A DNA stretch of 64,000 nt from Elymus sibiricus. Lineage: Eukaryota > Streptophyta > Magnoliopsida > Poales > Poaceae. Below, piece by piece: positions 1-11,300 of the stretch. Where the stretch lies: the NCBI GenBank assembly GCA_039707655.1, contig CM077673.1, positions 6,644,001 to 6,708,000 on the forward strand. The letters run 5' to 3'. Numbering within the stretch: the first letter of the stretch is position 1; each line of letters begins with the position of its first letter. A model generated the notes under the pieces. It saw nothing but the letters and a program-made list of their open reading frames with translations, was not told where the DNA came from and made no database searches. A program made the position numbers and the translations under genes.

Positions 1-62
1 CACAGAAAACTAGTAAGAATGGACCAAATCTGCGAGTTTTGGCGAGGTCCCCGTAACCGGAC

Positions 63-79
63 CCCGGGCTTCCCCGAAC
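63..79 (-). other. CENP-B-box-like motif (representative copy)
   Basis: Read on the minus strand from 79 to 63, the 17 bases match the mammalian CENP-B box core (nTTCGnnnnAnnCGGGn) at eight of nine fixed positions; the one mismatch is C for the first G of CGGG. Type B-like and D/F copies match less well: about seven of nine in C, D, F and E copies with CCCTGGGG. E copies with CCCCGGGG reach eight of nine. No copy I checked by eye is perfect. Whether any protein binds it is unknown; the match could be a chance property of a GC-rich core copied many times. Confidence 0.3.
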
Positions 80-85
80 GTTCGG
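74..85. other. 12-bp perfect inverted repeat (representative copy)
   Basis: CCGAACGTTCGG is its own reverse complement and sits at about the same place in most A and F monomers. D has the same arms around a TG centre. C and B have shifted or shorter arms (CGAA-CGT-TTCG; CCCAA-ATG-TTGGG). Dyad symmetry has been proposed as a feature of centromeric satellites that lack CENP-B boxes; applying that idea here is inference. Confidence 0.6.
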
Positions 86-119
86 ACGACCACGACAACC
101 AAAAAACAGTGAATAATAG

Positions 120-237
120 CATAGAAAACTGGTAAGAATGGACCAAATCTGCGAGTTTTGGCAAGGTCCCCGTAACCGGACCCCGGGCATCCCCAAATGT
201 TGGGACGACCACAACAACCAAAAACAGTGAATAATAG
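120..237. repeat. Monomer type B
   Basis: Type B is told apart by GGCAAGGTCCCC and GGGCATCCCCAAATG, and by a shorter A5 tract. It lacks the perfect CCGAACGTTCGG repeat of type A but has an alternative short inverted repeat, CCCAA-ATG-TTGGG. Compared with A, several CpG sites are changed to CA or TG, for example CACGAC to CACAAC. From about 39 kb rightward most B copies switch to GTGACCGGACCCCGAGCAT, a regional subtype. Confidence 0.95.
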
Positions 238-355
238 CATAGAAAACAGGTAAGAATGGACCAAATCTGCGAGTTTTGGCGAGGTCCCCGTAAGCGGACC
301 CCATGGTTCCCCGAACGTTTCGATCGTCCCGAGACCCAAAACCAGTGAGTAATAG
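238..355. repeat. Monomer type C
   Basis: Type C carries GTAAGCGGACCCCATGG, then GAACGTTTCGATCGTCCCG, and ends GTGAGTAATAG rather than GTGAATAATAG. It shares the GTAAGC and GGTTCCCCGAAC pattern with type E, so C and E form one branch of the family. A 1-bp deletion at its 3' boundary (AATACATAG for AATAGCATAG) explains most of the 711-bp HORs; examples end near 2490, 5338, 6762 and 9725. A rightward subtype opens CATAGAAAACTGGTCAGACT (for example 39241 and 46131). Confidence 0.95.
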
Positions 356-475
356 CATAGAAAACTGGCCGGAAAAGAAAAAATCTGCTAGTTTTGGCGA
401 GGTCCCGGTAACCGGTCCACGGGCTTCCCCGAATGTTCGGACGGCCATGACAACCAAAAAAACAGTGAATAATAG
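356..475. repeat. Monomer type D
   Basis: Type D opens CATAGAAAACTGGCCGG, has CTGCTAGTTTTGG where other types have CTGCGAGTTTTGG, and reads CCCGGTAACCGGTCCACGG. It ends with the longest A tract of the family (A7), which accounts for its 120-bp length. It contains two short inverted repeats, CCGGT-A-ACCGG and CCGAA-TG-TTCGG. Some copies have GGAGCAGAC or GGAACAGAC in place of GGAAAAGAC, marking subtypes. A copy with only A6 causes the 711-bp unit starting at 21818. Confidence 0.95.
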
Positions 476-593
476 CATAGAAATCTGGTCAGAATGGACA
501 AAATCTGCGAGTTTTGCGGAGGTCCCCGTAAGCGGACCCTGGGGTTCCCCGAACATTTGGATCGCCCCGGGACCCATAATCAGAGAGTAATAG
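476..593. repeat. Monomer type E (phase mark used here)
   Basis: Type E opens CATAGAAATCTGGTCAGAATG, then has GTAAGCGGACCC and GAACATTTGGATCGCCCCGGG, and ends CATAATCAGAGAGTAATAG. Left-hand copies in some subtypes read TTTTGCGGAGG, others TTTTGGCGAGG. From about 49 kb to the right edge most copies open CATAAAAATCTGG. All unit boundaries quoted in this annotation are E monomer starts. Its inverted repeat is the most degraded of the six types. Confidence 0.95.
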
Positions 594-712
594 CATAGAA
601 AACAGGTAAGAATGGACCAAATCTGCGAGTTCTGGCGATGTCACCGTAACCGGTCCACGGGCTTCCCCGAACGTTCGGACGACCAAGACAACCAAAAAAC
701 AGTGAATAATAG
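594..712. repeat. Monomer type F
   Basis: Type F is recognised by GGCGATGTCACCGTAACC, GGTCCACGGGCTT (or GTTCCACGGG) and GACGACCAAGACAACC. Like type A it keeps the perfect CCGAACGTTCGG inverted repeat. Many left-hand copies have GAGTTCTGG instead of GAGTTTTGG. From about 49.8 kb rightward most F copies end CAGTTAATAATAG, a change not seen further left. Together with A and D it forms the second branch of the monomer family. Confidence 0.95.
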
Positions 713-3700
713 CATAGAAAACAGGTAAGAATGGACCAAATCTGCGAGTTTTGGCGAGGTCCCCGTAACCGGACCCCGGGCTTCCCCGAACGTTCGGACG
801 ACCACGACAACCAAAAAACAGTGAATAATAGCATAGAAAACTGGTAAGAATGGACCAAATCTGCGAGTTTTGGCAAGGTCCCCGTAACCGGACCCCGGGC
901 ATCCCCAAATGTTGGGACGACCACAACAACCAAAAACAGTGAATAATAGCATAGAAAACAGGTAAGAATGGACCAAATCTGCGAGTTTTGGCGAGGTCCC
1001 CGTAAGCGGACCCCATGGTTCCCCGAACGTTTCGATCGTCCCGAGACCCAAAACCAGTGAGTAATAGCATAGAAAACTGGCCGGAAAAGAAAAAATCTGC
1101 TAGTTTTGGCGAGGTCCCGGTAACCGGTCCACGGGCTTCCCCGAATGTTCGGACGGCCATGACAACCAAAAAAACAGTGAATAATAGCATAGAAATCTGG
1201 TCAGAATGGACAAAATCTGCGAGTTTTGCGGAGGTCCCCGTAAGCGGACCCTGGGGTTCCCCGAACATTTGGATCGCCCCGGGACCCATAATCAGAGAGT
1301 AATAGCATAGAAAACAGGTAAGAATGGACCAAATCTGCGAGTTCTGGCGATGTCACCGTAACCGGTCCACGGGCTTCCCCGAACGTTCGGACGACCAAGA
1401 CAACCAAAAAACAGTGAATAATAGCATAGAAAACAGGTAAGAATGGACCAAATCTGCGAGTTTTGGCGAGGTCCGCGTAACCGGACCCCGGGCTTCCCCG
1501 AACGTTCGGACGACCACGACAACCAAAAAACAGTGAATAATAGCATAGAAAACTGGTAAGAATGGACCAAATCTGCGAGTTTTGGAAAGGTCCCCGTAAC
1601 CGGACCCCGGGCATCCCCAAATGTTGGGACGACCACAACAACCAAAAACAGTGAATACTAGCATAGATAACAGGTAAGAATGGACCAAATCTGCGAGTTT
1701 TGGCGAGGTCCCCGTAAGCGGACCCCATGGTTCCCCGAACGTTTCGATCGTCCCGAGACCCAAAATCAGTGAGTAATAGCATAGAAAACTGGCCGGAGCA
1801 GACAAAATCTGCTAGTTTTGGCGAGGTCCCGGTAACCGGTCCACGGGCTTCCCCGAATGTTCGGACGGCCACGACAACCAAAAAAACAGTGAATAATAGC
1901 ATAGAAATCTGGTCAGAATGGACAAAATCTGCGAGTTTTGGCGAGGTCCCCGTAAGCGGACCCCGGGGTTCCCCGAACATTTGGATCGCCCCGGGACCCA
2001 TAATCAGAGAGTAATAGCATAGAAAACAGGTAAGAATGGACCAAATCTGCGAGTTTTGGCGATGTCACCGTAACCGGTCCACGGGCTTCCCCGAACGTTC
2101 GGACGACCAAGACAACCAAAAAACAGTGAATAATAGCACAGAAAACTAGTAAGAATGGACCAAATCTGCGAGTTTTGGCGAGGTCCCCGTAACCGGACCC
2201 CGGGCTTCCCCGAACGTTCGGACGACCACGACAACCAAAAAACAGTGAATAATAGCATAGAAAACTGGTAAGAATGGACCAAATCTGCGAGTTTTGGCAA
2301 GGTCCCCGTAACCGGACCCCGGGCATCCCCAAATGTTGGGACGACCACAACAACCAAAAACAGTGAATAATAGCATAGAAAACAGGTAAGAATGGACCAA
2401 ATCTGCGAGTTTTGGCGAGGTCCCCGTAAGCGGACCCCATGGTTATCCGAACGTTTCGATCGTCCCGAGACCCAAAACCAGTGAGTAATACATAGAAAAC
2501 TGGCCGGAAAAGACAAAATCTGCTAGTTTTGGCGAGGTCCCGGTAACCGGTCCACGGGCTTCCCCGAATGTTCGGACGGCCATGACAACCAAAAAAACAG
2601 TGAATAATAGCATAGAAATCTGGTCAGAATGGACAAAATCTGCGAGTTTTGCGGAGGTCCCCGTAAGCGGACCCTGGGGTTCCCCGAACATTTGGATCGC
2701 CCCGGGACCCATAATCAGAGAGTAATAGCATAGAAAACAGGTAAGAATGGACCAAATCTGCGAGTTCTGGCGATGTCACCGTAACCGGTCCACGGGCTTC
2801 CCCGAACGTTCGGACGACCAAGACAACCAAAAAACAGTGAATAATAGCACAGAAAACTAGTAAGAATGGACCAAATCTGCGAGTTTTGGCGAGGTCCCCG
2901 TAACCGGACCCCGGGCTTCCCCGAACGTTCGGACGACCACGACAACCAAAAAACAGTGAATAATAGCATAGAAAACTGGTAAGAATGGACCAAATCTGCG
3001 AGTTTTGGCAAGGTCCCCGTAACCGGACCCAGGGCATCCCCAAATGTTGGGACGACCACAACAACCAAAAACAGTGAATAATAGCATAGAAAACAGGTAA
3101 GAATGGACCAAATCTGCGAGTTTTGGCGAGGTCCCCGTAAGCGGACCCCATGGTTCCCCGAACGTTTCGATCGTCCCGAGACCCAAAACCAGTGAGTAAT
3201 AGCATAGAAAACTGGCCGGAAAAGAAAAAATCTGCTAGTTTTGGCGAGGTCCCGGTAACCGGTCCACGGGCTTCCCCGAATGTTCGGACGGCCATGACAA
3301 CCAAAAAAACAGTGAATAATAGCATAGAAATCTGGTCAGAATGGACAAAATCTGCGAGTTTTGCGGAGGTCCCCGTAAGCGGACCCTGGGGTTCCCCGAA
3401 CATTTGGATCGCCCCGGGAGCCATAATCAGAGAGTAATAGCATAGAAAACAGGTAAGAATGGACCAAATCTGCGAGTTCTGGCGATGTCACCGTAACCGG
3501 TCCACGGGCTTCCCCGAACGTTCGGACGACCAAGACAACCAAAAAACAGTGAATAATAGCACAGAAAACTAGTAAGAATGGACCAAATCTGCGAGTTTTG
3601 GCGAGGTCCCCGTAACCGGACCCCGGGCTTCCCCGAACGTTCGGACGACCACGACAACCAAAAAACAGTGAATAATAGCATAGAAAACTGGTAAGAATGG

Positions 3701-4034
3701 ACCAAATCTGCGAGTTTTGGCAAGGTCCCCGTAACCGGACCCCGGGCATCCCCAAATGTTGGGACGACCACAACAACCAAAAACAGTGAATAATAGCATA
3801 GAAAACAGGTAAGAATGGACCAAATCTGCGAGTTTTGGCGAGGTCCCCGTAAGCGGACCCCATGGTTCCCCGAACGTTTCGATCGTCCCGAGACCCAAAA
3901 CCAGTGAGTAATAGCATAGAAAACTGGCCGGAAAAGAAAAAATCTGCTAGTTTTGGCGAGGTCCCGGTAACCGGTCCACGGGCTTCCCCGAATGTTCGGA
4001 CGGCCATGACAACCAAAAAAACAGTGAATAATAG

Positions 4035-6880
4035 CATAGAAATCTGGTCAGAATGGACAAAATCTGCGAGTTTTGCGGAGGTCCCCGTAAGCGGACCCTG
4101 GGGTTCCCCGAACATTTGGATCGCCCCGGGACCCATAATCAGAGAGTAATAGCATAGAAAACAGGTAAGAATGGACCAAATCTGCGAGTTCTGGCGATGT
4201 CACCGTAACCGGTCCACGGGCTTCCCCGAACGTTCGGACGACCAAGACAACCAAAAAACAGTGAATAATAGCATAGAAAACAGGTAAGAATGGACCAAAT
4301 CTGCGAGTTTTGGCGAGGTCCGCGTAACCGGACCCCGGGCTTCCCCGAACGTTCGGACGACCACGACAACCAAAAAACTGTGAATAATAGCATAGAAAAC
4401 TGGTAAGAATGGACCAAATCTGCGAGTTTTGGAAAGGTCCCCGTAACCGGACCCCGGGCATCCCCAAATGTTGGGACGACCACAACAACCAAAAACAGTG
4501 AATACTAGCATAGATAACAGGTAAGAATGGACCAAATCTGCGAGTTTTGGCGAGGTCCCGGTAAGCGGACCCCATGGTTCCCTGAACGTTTCGATCGTCC
4601 CGAGACCCAAAATCAGTGAGTAATAGCATAGAAAACTGGCCGGAGCAGACAAAATCTGCTAGTTTTGGCGAGGTCCCGGTAACCGGTCCACGGGCTTCCC
4701 CGAATGTTCGGACGGCCACGACAACCAAAAAAACAGTGAATAATAGCATAGAAATCTGGTCAGAATGGACAAAATCTGCGAGTTTTGGCGAGGTCCCCGT
4801 AAGCGGACCCCGGGGTTCCCCGAACATTTGGATCGCCCCGGGACCCATAATCAGAGAGTAATAGCATAGAAAACAGGTAAGAATGGACCAAATCTGCGAG
4901 TTTTGGCGATGTCACCGTAACCGGTCCACGGGCTTCCCCGAACGTTCGGACGACCAAGACAACCAAAAAACAGTGAATAATAGCACAGAAAACTAGTAAG
5001 AATGGACCAAATCTGCGAGTTTTGGCGAGGTCCCCGTAACCGGACCCCGGGCTTCCCCGAACGTTCGGACGACCACGACAACCAAAAAACAGTGAATAAT
5101 AGCATAGAAAACTGGTAAGAATGGACCAAATCTGCGAGTTTTGGCAAGGTCCCCGTAACCGGACCCCGGGCATCCCCAAATGTTGGGACGACCACAACAA
5201 CAAAAAACAGTGAATAATAGCATAGAAAACAGGTAAGAATGGACCAAATCTGCGAGTTTTGGCGAGGTCCCCGTAAGCGGACCCCATGGTTCCCCGAACG
5301 TTTCGATCGTCCCGAGACCCAAAACCAGTGAGTAATACATAGAAAACTGGCCGGAAAAGACAGAATCTGCTAGTTTTGGCGAGGTCCCGGTAACCGGTCC
5401 ACGGGCTTCCCCGAATGTTCGGACGGCCATGACAACCAAAAAAACAGTGAATAATAGCATAGAAATCTGGTCAGAATGGACAAAATCTGCGAGTTTTGCG
5501 GAGGTCCCCGTAAGCGGACCCTGGGGTTCCCCGAACATTTGGATCGCCCCGGGACCCATAATCAGAGAGTAATAGCATAGAAAACAGGTAAGAATGGACC
5601 AAATCTGCGAGTTCTGGCGATGTCACCGTAACCGGTCCACGGGCTTCCCCGAACGTTCGGACGACCAAGACAACCAAAAAACAGTGAATAATAGCATAGA
5701 AAACAGGTAAGAATGGACCAAATCTGCGAGTTTTGGCGAGGTCCGCGTAACCGGACCCCGGGCTTCCCCGAACGTTCGGACGACCACGACAACCAAAAAA
5801 CTGTGAATAATAGCATAGAAAACTGGTAAGAATGGACCAAATCTGCGAGTTTTGGAAAGGTCCCCGTAACCGGACCCCGGGCATCCCCAAATGTTGGGAC
5901 GACCACAACAACCAAAAACAGTGAATACTAGCATAGATAACAGGTAAGAATGGACCAAATCTGCGAGTTTTGGCGAGGTCCCCGTAAGCGGACCCCATGG
6001 TTCCCCGAACGTTTCGATCGTCCCGAGACCCAAAATCAGTGAGTAATAGCATAGAAAACTGGCCGGAGCAGACAAAATCTGCTAGTTTTGGCGAGGTCCC
6101 GGTAACCGGTCCACGGGCTTCCCCGAATGTTCGGACGGCCACGACAACCAAAAAAACAGTGAATAATAGCATAGAAATCTGGTCAGAATGGACAAAATCT
6201 GCGAGTTTTGGCGAGGTCCCCGTAAGCGGACCCCGGGGTTCCCCGAACATTTGGATCGCCCCGGGACCCATAATCAGAGAGTAATAGCATAGAAAACAGG
6301 TAAGAATGGACCAAATCTGCGAGTTTTGGCGATGTCACCGTAACCGGTCCACGGGCTTCCCCGAACGTTCGGACGACCAAGACAACCAAAAAACAGTGAA
6401 TAATAGCACAGAAAACTAGTAAGAATGGACCAAATCTGCGAGTTTTGGCGAGGTCCCCGTAACCGGACCCCGGGCTTCCCCGAACGTTCGGACGACCACG
6501 ACAACCAAAAAACATTGAATAATAGCATAGAAAACTGGTAAGAATGGACCAAATCTGCGAGTTTTGGCAAGGTCCCCGTAACCGGACCCCGGGCATCCCC
6601 AAATGTTGGGACGACCACAACAACAAAAAACAGTGAATAATAGCATAGAAAACAGGTAAGAATGGACCAAATCTGCGAGTTTTGGCGAGGTCCCCGTAAG
6701 CGGACCCCATGGTTCCCCGAACGTTTCGATCGTCCCGAGACCCAAAACCAGTGAGTAATACATAGAAAACTGGCCGGAAAAGACAAAATCTGCTAGTTTT
6801 GGCGAGGTCCCGGTAACCGGTCCACGGGCTTCCCCGAATGTTCGGACGGCCATGACAACCAAAAAAACAGTGAATAATAG
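4035..6880. repeat. Two tandem copies of a 1,423-bp 12-mer
   Basis: The copies are 4035-5457 and 5458-6880. Both carry the same subtype order and the same 1-bp deletion in the second C monomer. They also share the private change AAAAAACTG for AAAAAACAG in the subtype A monomer (near 4380 and 5803), which argues for duplication of the pair as one unit. Scattered single-base differences remain. A related but less similar pair lies at 1188-2610. Confidence 0.85.
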
Positions 6881-8304
6881 CATAGAAATCTGGTCAGAAT
6901 GGACAAAATCTGCGAGTTTTGCGGAGGTCCCCGTAAGCGGACCCTGGGGTTCCCCGAACATTTGGATCGCCCCGGGACCCATAATCAGAGAGTAATAGCA
7001 TAGAAAACAGGTAAGAATGGACCAAATCTGCGAGTTCTGGCGATGTCACCGTAACCGGTCCACGGGCTTCCCCGAACGTTCGGACGACCAAGACAACCAA
7101 AAAACAGTGAATAATAGCACAGAAAACTAGTAAGAATGGACCAAATCTGCGAGTTTTGGCGAGGTCCCCGTAACCGGACCCCGGGCTTCCCCGAACGTTC
7201 GGACGACCACGACAACCAAAAAACAGTGAATAATAGCATAGAAAACTGGTAAGAATGGACCAAATCTGCGAGTTTTGGCAAGGTCCCCGTAACCGGACCA
7301 CGGGCATCCCCAAATGTTGGGACGACCACAACAACCAAAAACAGTGAATAATAGCATAGAAAACAGGTAAGAATGGACCAAATCTGCGAGTTTTGGCGAG
7401 GTCCCCGTAAGCGGACCCCATGGTTCCCCGAACGTTTCGATCGTCCCGAGACCCAAAACCAGTGAGTAATAGCATAGAAAACTGGCCGGAAAAGAAAAAA
7501 TCTGCTAGTTTTGGCGAGGTCCCGGTAACCGGTCCACGGGCTTCCCCGAATGTTCGGACGGCCATGACAACCAAAAAAACAGTGAATAATAGCATAGAAA
7601 TCTGGTCAGAATGGACAAAATCTGCGAGTTTTGCGGAGGTCCCTGTAAGCGGACCCTGGGGTTCCCCGAACATTTGGATCGCCCCGGGACCCATAATCAG
7701 AGAGTAATAGCATAGAAAACAGGTAAGAATGGACCAAATCTGCGAGTTCTGGCGATGTCACCGTAACCGGTCCACGGGCTTCCCCGAACGTTCGGACGAC
7801 CAAGACAACCAAAAAACAGTGAATAATAGCATAGAAAACAGGTAAGAATGGACCAAATCTGCGAGTTTTGGCGAGGTCCGCGTAACCGGACCCCGGGCTT
7901 CCCCGAACGTTCGGACGACCACGACAACCAAAAAACAGTGAATAATAGCATAGAAAACTGGTAAGAATGGACCAAATCTGCGAGTTTTGGAAAGGTCCCC
8001 GTAACCGGACCCCGGGCATCCCCAAATGTTGGGACGACCACAACAACCAAAAACAGTGAATACTAGCATAGATAACAGGTAAGAATGGACCAAATCTGCG
8101 AGTTTTGGCGAGGTCCCCGTAAGCGGACCCCATGGTTCCCCGAACGTTTCGATCGTCCCGAGACCCAAAATCAGTGAGTAATAGCATAGAAAACTGGCTG
8201 GAAAAGACAAAATCTGCTAGTTTTGGCGAGGTCCCGGTAACCGGTCCACGGGCTTCCCCGAATGTTCGGACGGCCACGACAACCAAAAAAACAGTGAATA
8301 ATAG

Positions 8305-11300
8305 CATAGAAATCTGGTCAGAATGGACAAAATCTGCGAGTTTTGGCGAGGTCCCCGTAAGCGGACCCCGGGGTTCCCCGAACATTTGGATCGCCCCGGG
8401 ACCCATAATCAGAGAGTAATAGCATAGAAAACAGGTAAGAATGGACCAAATCTGCGAGTTTTGGCGATGTCACCGTAACCGTTCCACGGGCTTCCCCGAA
8501 CGTTCGGACGACCAAGACAACCAAAAAACAGTGAATAATAGCACAAAAAACTAGTAAGAATGGACCAAATCTGCGAGTTTTGGCGAGGTCCCCGTAACCG
8601 GACCACGGGCTTCCCCGAACGTTCGGACGACCAGGACAACCAAAAAACAGTGAATAATAGCACAGAAAACTGGTAAGAATGGACCAAATCTGAGTTTTGG
8701 TGAGGTCCCCGTAACCGGACCCTGGGCTTCCCCGAACGTTCGGACGACCACGACAACCAAAAAACAGTGAATAATAGCATAGAAAACAGGTAAGAATGGA
8801 CCAAATCTGCGAGTTTTGGCAAGGTCCCCGTAACCGGACCCCGGGCATCCCCAAATGTTGGGACGACCACAACAACCAAAAACAGTGAATACTAGCATAG
8901 AAAACAGGTAAGAATGGACCAAATCTGCGAGTTTTGGCGAGGTCCCCGTAAGCGGACCCCATGGTTCCCCGAACGTTTCGATCGTCCCGAGACCCAAAAT
9001 CAGTGAGTAATAGCATAAAAAACTGGCCGGAGCAGACAAAATCAGCTAGTTTTGGCGAGGTCCCAGTAATTGGTCCACGGGCTTCCCCGAATGTTCGGAC
9101 GGCCACGACAACCAAAAAAACAGTGAATAATAGCATAGAAATCTGGTCAGAATGGAGAAAATCTGTGAGTTTTGGCGAGGTCCCCGTAAGCGGACCCCGG
9201 GGTTCCCCGAACATTTGGATCGCCCCGGGACCCATAATCAGAGAGTAATAGCATAGAAAACAGGTAAGAATGGACCAAATCTGCGAGTTTTGGCGATGTC
9301 ACCGTAACCGGTCCACGGGCTTCCCCGAACGTTCGGACGACCAAGACAACCAAAAAACAGTGAATAATAGCAAAGAAAACTAGTAAGAATGGACCAAATC
9401 TGCGAGTTTTGGCGAGGTCCCCGTAACCGGACCCCGGGCTTCCCCGAACGTTCGGACGACCACGACAACCAAAAAACAGTGAATAATAGCATAGAAAACT
9501 GGTAAGAATGGACCAAATCTGCGAGTTTTGGCAAGGTCCCCGTAACCGGACCCCGGGCATCCCCAAATGTTGGGACGACCACAACAACCAAAAACAGTGA
9601 ATAATAGCATAGAAAACAGGTAAGAATGGACCAAATCTGCGAGTTTTGGCGAGGTCCCCGTAAGCGGACCCCATGGTTCCCCGAACGTTTCGATCGTCCC
9701 GAGACCCAAAACCAGTGAGTAATACATAGAAAACTGGCCGGAAAAGACAAAATCTGCTAGTTTTGGCGAGGTCCCGGTAAACGGTCCACGGGCTTCCCCG
9801 AATGTTCGGACGGCTATGACAACCAAAAAAACAGTGAATAATAGCATAGAAATCTGGTCAGAATGGACAAAATCTGCGAGTTTTGCGGAGGTCCCCGTAA
9901 GCGGACCCTGGGGTTCCCCGAACATTTGGATCGCCCCGGGACCCATAATCAGAGAGTAATAGCATAGAAAACAGGTAAGAATGGACCAAATCTGCGAGTT
10001 CTGGCGATGTCACCGTAACCGGTCCACGGGCTTCCCCGAACGTTCGGACGACCAAGACAACCAAAAAACAGTGAATAATAGCACAGAAAACTAGTAAGAA
10101 TGGACCAAATCTGCGAGTTTTGGCGAGGTCCCCGTAACCGGACCCCGGGCTTCCCCGAACGTTCGGACGACCACGACAACCAAAAAACAGTGAATAATAG
10201 CATAGAAAACTGGTAAGAATGGACCAAATCTGCGAGTTTTGGAAAGGTCCCCGTAACCGGACCCCGGGCATCCCCAAATGTTGGGACGACCACAACAACC
10301 AAAAACAGTGAATACTAGCATAGATAACAGGTAAGAATGGACCAAATCTGCAAGTTTTGGCGAGGTCCCCGTAAGCGGACCCCATGGTTCCCCGAACGTT
10401 TCGATCGTCCCGAGACCCAAAATCAGTGAGTAATAGCATAGAAAACTGGCTGGAAAAGACAAAATCTGCTAGTTTTGGCGAGGTCCCGGTAACCGGTCCA
10501 CGGGCTTCCCCGAATGTTCGGACGGCCACGACAACCAAAAAAACAGTGAATAATAGCATAGAAATCTGGTCAGAATGGACAAAATCTGCGAGTTTTGGCG
10601 AGGTCCCCGTAAGCGGACCCCGGGGTTCCCCGAACATTTGGATCGCCCCGGGACCCATAATCAGAGAGTAATAGCATAGAAAACAGGTAAGAATGGACCA
10701 AATCTGCGAGTTTTGGCGATGTCACCGTAACCGTTCCAGGGGCTTCCCCGAACGTTCGGACGACCAAGACAACCAAAAAACAGTGAATAATAGCACAAAA
10801 AACTAGTAAGAATGGACCAAATCTGCGAGTTTTGGCGAGGTCCCCGTAACCGGACCACGGGCTTCCCCGAACGTTCGGACGACCAGGACAACCAAAAAAC
10901 AGTGAATAATAGCACAGAAAACTGGTAAGAATGGACCAAATCTGAGTTTTGGCGAGGTCCCCGTAACCGGACCCTGGGCTTCCCCGAACGTTCGGACGAC
11001 CACGACAACCAAAAAACAGTGAATAATAGCATAGAAAACAGGTAAGAATGGACCAAATCTGCGAGTTTTGGCAAGGTCCCCGTAACCGGACCCCGGGCAT
11101 CCCCAAATGTTGGGACGACCACAACAACCAAAAACAGTGAATACTAGCATAGAAAACAGGTAAGAATGGACCAAATCTGCGAGTTTTGGCGAGGTCCCCG
11201 TAAGCGGACCCCATGGTTCCCCGAACGTTTCGATCGTCCCGAGACCCAAAATCAGTGAGTAATAGCATAAAAAACTGGCCGGAGCAGACAAAATCAGCTA

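Larger units (their letters stand above)
1..119. repeat. Monomer type A
   Basis: Type A usually opens with CACAGAAAACTAGTAAG, so it often carries an ACTAGT hexamer that other types lack. Its middle reads GTAACCGGACCCCGGGCTT, followed by a perfect 12-bp inverted repeat CCGAACGTTCGG at 74-85. It ends with an A6 tract before CAGTGAATAATAG. About ten CpG sites are present. A subtype opening CATAGAAAACAGG occurs at 713, 1425, 4272, 5695 and 7830. The last four of these also carry GTCCGCG instead of GTCCCCG. Confidence 0.95.
1..712. repeat. Reference 712-bp HOR unit (A-B-C-D-E-F)
   Basis: This is the first complete HOR and serves as the reference for naming. Monomer lengths are 119, 118, 118, 120, 118 and 119 bp, and the next unit starts at 713. 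The six types differ at many positions, whereas equivalent monomers 712 bp apart differ at only a few. That contrast defines a true higher-order repeat rather than a simple tandem monomer. Because 712 is not a multiple of three, no reading frame continues through successive units. Confidence 0.97.
1..8304. repeat. Region 1: six-mer HORs with alternating subtypes
   Basis: E monomers start at 476, 1188, 1900, 2611, 3323, 4035, 4747, 5458, 6170, 6881, 7593 and 8305, so all units are six-mers of 711 or 712 bp. Two subtypes are mixed. One has TTTTGCGGAGG in E and GGAAAAGAAAAAATC in D. The other has GTCCGCG in A, TTTTGGAAAGG in B, CATAGATAACAGG in C and GGAGCAGAC in D. The 1,423-bp pair (712+711) recurs at 1188-2610, 4035-5457 and 5458-6880, so part of this block behaves as a 12-mer. 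Confidence 0.93.

Noticed and set aside
303..590. Recurrent plus-strand 95-codon reading frames starting at the ATGG of monomer C
   Set aside because: Same cause. They span C, D and E in one phase and recur wherever those three monomers are adjacent. Nothing else suggests translation.
489..1289. Long minus-strand reading frames of 95-315 codons that recur every HOR (for example 266 codons here, 315 codons at 60464-61411)
   Set aside because: They are produced by the repeat. Overlapping frames in several phases give similar peptides, all are built from the monomer, unit lengths such as 712 and 118 bp are not multiples of three, and base differences do not favour silent positions. No start context, domain or codon pattern supports a protein.
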